A DNA stretch of 6,845 nt from contig CANHJY010000106.1 in NCBI GenBank assembly GCA_947461185.1, positions 1 to 6,845 of the forward strand, given 5' to 3'. The position numbers were made by a program, and so were the translations under genes. The notes beneath the pieces were generated by a model. That model was given only the letters and a program-made list of their open reading frames with translations, was not told where the DNA came from and did no database searches. This DNA is from Flavobacteriales bacterium (GTDB lineage: Bacteria > Bacteroidota > Bacteroidia > Flavobacteriales_D > Crocinitomicaceae). Shown piece by piece: positions 5,486-6,845 of this stretch (its first letter is position 1; the number at the start of each line of letters is the position of its first letter).

Positions 5486-6781
5486 CTATTCGGGTGCTGA
5501 GCTTGAAGAAGAGCGACTTCCTCCGAAATGGTATCTTAAGGTAAATCTTAATGTATTTGCCAATGGACTTTGACGCGTAACTGCCGCAAGATAAGATACG
5601 TCAATTCCTAACATGTTATATCGGAAACCGATACCGGCATTAAAATACTGCCTATTACCTTTATTTTTGTTCTCGTAGAAATATCCGGCTCTAATTGCCA
5701 AAACGTTATTGTACCAATATTCAAGTCCTGCACAAATATTAATCTCAGAAAGTTCCTCTTTAAATCTGGATCCTTTAACTACTTGATAGGTTCCGTCAGT
5801 ATTTTGAATGTAATCTCCGTTATCATCAACAGCTACGGCACCGGGAGCATCATAAAAAGATTGAAACATCCCCGAAATAATTCCAACATCATCAGACCTT
5901 CCTGCTAACATCGTGTAATCATCAGATTGACCATCACCATCCGCGTCTACAAAATCATAGAAAGCTGGCGTTGGAACCAATAATCTTTGTAAATCGATAG
6001 AAAACAAAAGGCTATTGTAACCATCTAATTCTGCTTTGAAGGAGTTTCCTATTTTCAAATTCATCGGAAGAAAATCCCTCGATTGCAATTCGGAATAGGC
6101 TATTTTATTTCCAATATTATTTAATGTGGTAGCAAAAGAATAAGTACCATCAATGTTTCCTATTTCCGCTTCATCATTGAAATACGTAAACGAAATATCT
6201 GTTGCTCCCGCAACACCTGCTTTCGTATTTACTCCAGCAACAGTTAAACCACCAGTTAAGTTTGAGTATATAAATTTACCATTGATCCCAATACTTGTTT
6301 TATCACTCAACTGAAAAGCATAACCACCAGTTAATTCAAATTCACTTGGTTTATCGTCTCGAATGACATTTCCACTAGCATCAGTAAAGGTAATTTCTCC
6401 CAAACTAAAAAATCTCAATGCACCAGCAACAGCCGAACGTTCTCCAATTTTACCATAACCAGAGAGATAAGACAAATGGATATCATTGGTTAATTGACGT
6501 AACCAAGGCGTATAGGACATACTCATTTCTGCCTTTTCTTTTGAAAATATGAGCATCGATGTATTCCAATAAATGGAATTCGAATTGGCACTTAAAGCTG
6601 TCCCTGCATCCCCCATACCACCAGCACGTGAGTCAGGTGTGATCGCAACAAAAGGAACGGCTGTCGTTATCGTATTTAATTGTAAATCATTATCCGTAGC
6701 CCCGGATGTTGGCTGAGCATAAGTAAAATGTGATACAAACGAAACTACCAGGACAACCAAATAGTGAATCTTCTTTATCAT
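5486..6781 (-). CDS. porV: Type IX secretion system outer-membrane protein PorV (LptO)
   Basis: The 431-residue product is PorV, a FadL-like outer-membrane beta-barrel. In T9SS it binds the C-terminal domain of cargo emerging from the SprA translocon and delivers it to the PorU attachment machinery. Residues 1-22 are a signal peptide (ends TYA before Gln23). The diagnostic N-terminal block is VPFVAITPDSRAGGMGDAGTA (about 42-62), followed by YWNTS (71-75), SYTPWLRQLTNDI (89-101) and RFFSLGEITF (123-132). The C-terminal strands include LEYWYNN, IRAGYFYENKNKGNRQYF and NTLRFTLRYHFG. Unusual are an acidic DxDGDGxxDD-like insertion at 279-288, a second insertion at about 316-338, and a Ser-rich tail (SRSSSSSAPE). 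It is the first visible gene of the minus-strand block, 3 bp before ispF, and its likely client, a type B cargo, is encoded two genes further on. porU, its neighbour in some Bacteroidota, is not in the 64 bp visible upstream. Confidence 0.95.
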   Translation of the reverse strand: MIKKIHYLVVLVVSFVSHFTYAQPTSGATDNDLQLNTITTAVPFVAITPDSRAGGMGDAGTALSANSNSIYWNTSMLIFSKEKAEMSMSYTPWLRQLTNDIHLSYLSGYGKIGERSAVAGALRFFSLGEITFTDASGNVIRDDKPSEFELTGGYAFQLSDKTSIGINGKFIYSNLTGGLTVAGVNTKAGVAGATDISFTYFNDEAEIGNIDGTYSFATTLNNIGNKIAYSELQSRDFLPMNLKIGNSFKAELDGYNSLLFSIDLQRLLVPTPAFYDFVDADGDGQSDDYTMLAGRSDDVGIISGMFQSFYDAPGAVAVDDNGDYIQNTDGTYQVVKGSRFKEELSEINICAGLEYWYNNVLAIRAGYFYENKNKGNRQYFNAGIGFRYNMLGIDVSYLAAVTRQSPLANTLRFTLRYHFGGSRSSSSSAPE

Positions 6782-6800
6782 CTGTGCAATAATTTAGAAG

Positions 6801-6808
6801 CAAATATA
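6801..6808 (-). promoter_or_regulatory. Candidate -7 box for the porV-ispF unit
   Basis: TATATTTG on the minus strand is a full match to the Bacteroidota -7 consensus TAnnTTTG and sits 19 bp before the porV ATG, which would give a leader of about a dozen bases. No convincing -33 TTG is found at the expected distance (around 6826-6831), so the call rests on one element. If real, porV starts its own transcript rather than relying on an upstream gene. Confidence 0.4.
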
Positions 6809-6845
6809 AGCAATTCCTTGTGCTTAATTCACTTATTTTAATAAA

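Overview
The window is AT-rich bacterial DNA that I assign to the phylum Bacteroidota, most likely a Flavobacteriales-type marine or freshwater bacterium. The evidence is a PorV outer-membrane protein of the type IX secretion system (T9SS), a large secreted protein ending in a gliding-motility/T9SS type B sorting domain, TAnnTTTG-type promoter boxes, and starts without clear Shine-Dalgarno sequences. Genus and species cannot be read from the sequence.

Layout. On the + strand, the left edge holds the 3' end of an M28-family zinc aminopeptidase gene (to 274). After a 103-bp gap with a plausible promoter comes a complete PLP-dependent alpha-oxoamine synthase gene (378-1625), probably the first enzyme of sphingolipid or sulfonolipid synthesis. 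A strong hairpin terminator (1648-1682) separates it from a converging minus-strand block. In minus-strand transcription order that block is porV (6781-5486), ispF (5482-5000, 3 bp after porV), a 110-bp gap, a small secreted protein of unknown function (4889-4446, TTG start), and a 906-residue modular secreted protein (4449-1729) whose ATG overlaps the preceding stop by 4 bp.

How the genes fit together. PorV is the outer-membrane shuttle/anchor that receives T9SS cargo after translocation, and the 906-residue protein is a recognisable T9SS cargo, so both ends of the minus-strand block belong to one export route. IspF is a housekeeping enzyme of the MEP isoprenoid pathway and is probably a passenger in the porV transcription unit. 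The small secreted protein, coupled to the cargo, is the least explained gene. The lipid enzyme on the other strand may supply outer-membrane lipids; a link to T9SS or gliding is only inferred.

I see no rRNA, tRNA, CRISPR array, insertion sequence or phage gene. Apart from the small secreted protein and the cargo it accompanies, the window looks like ordinary Bacteroidota chromosome, and I do not claim a new system. No gene-free stretch exceeds about 110 bp.
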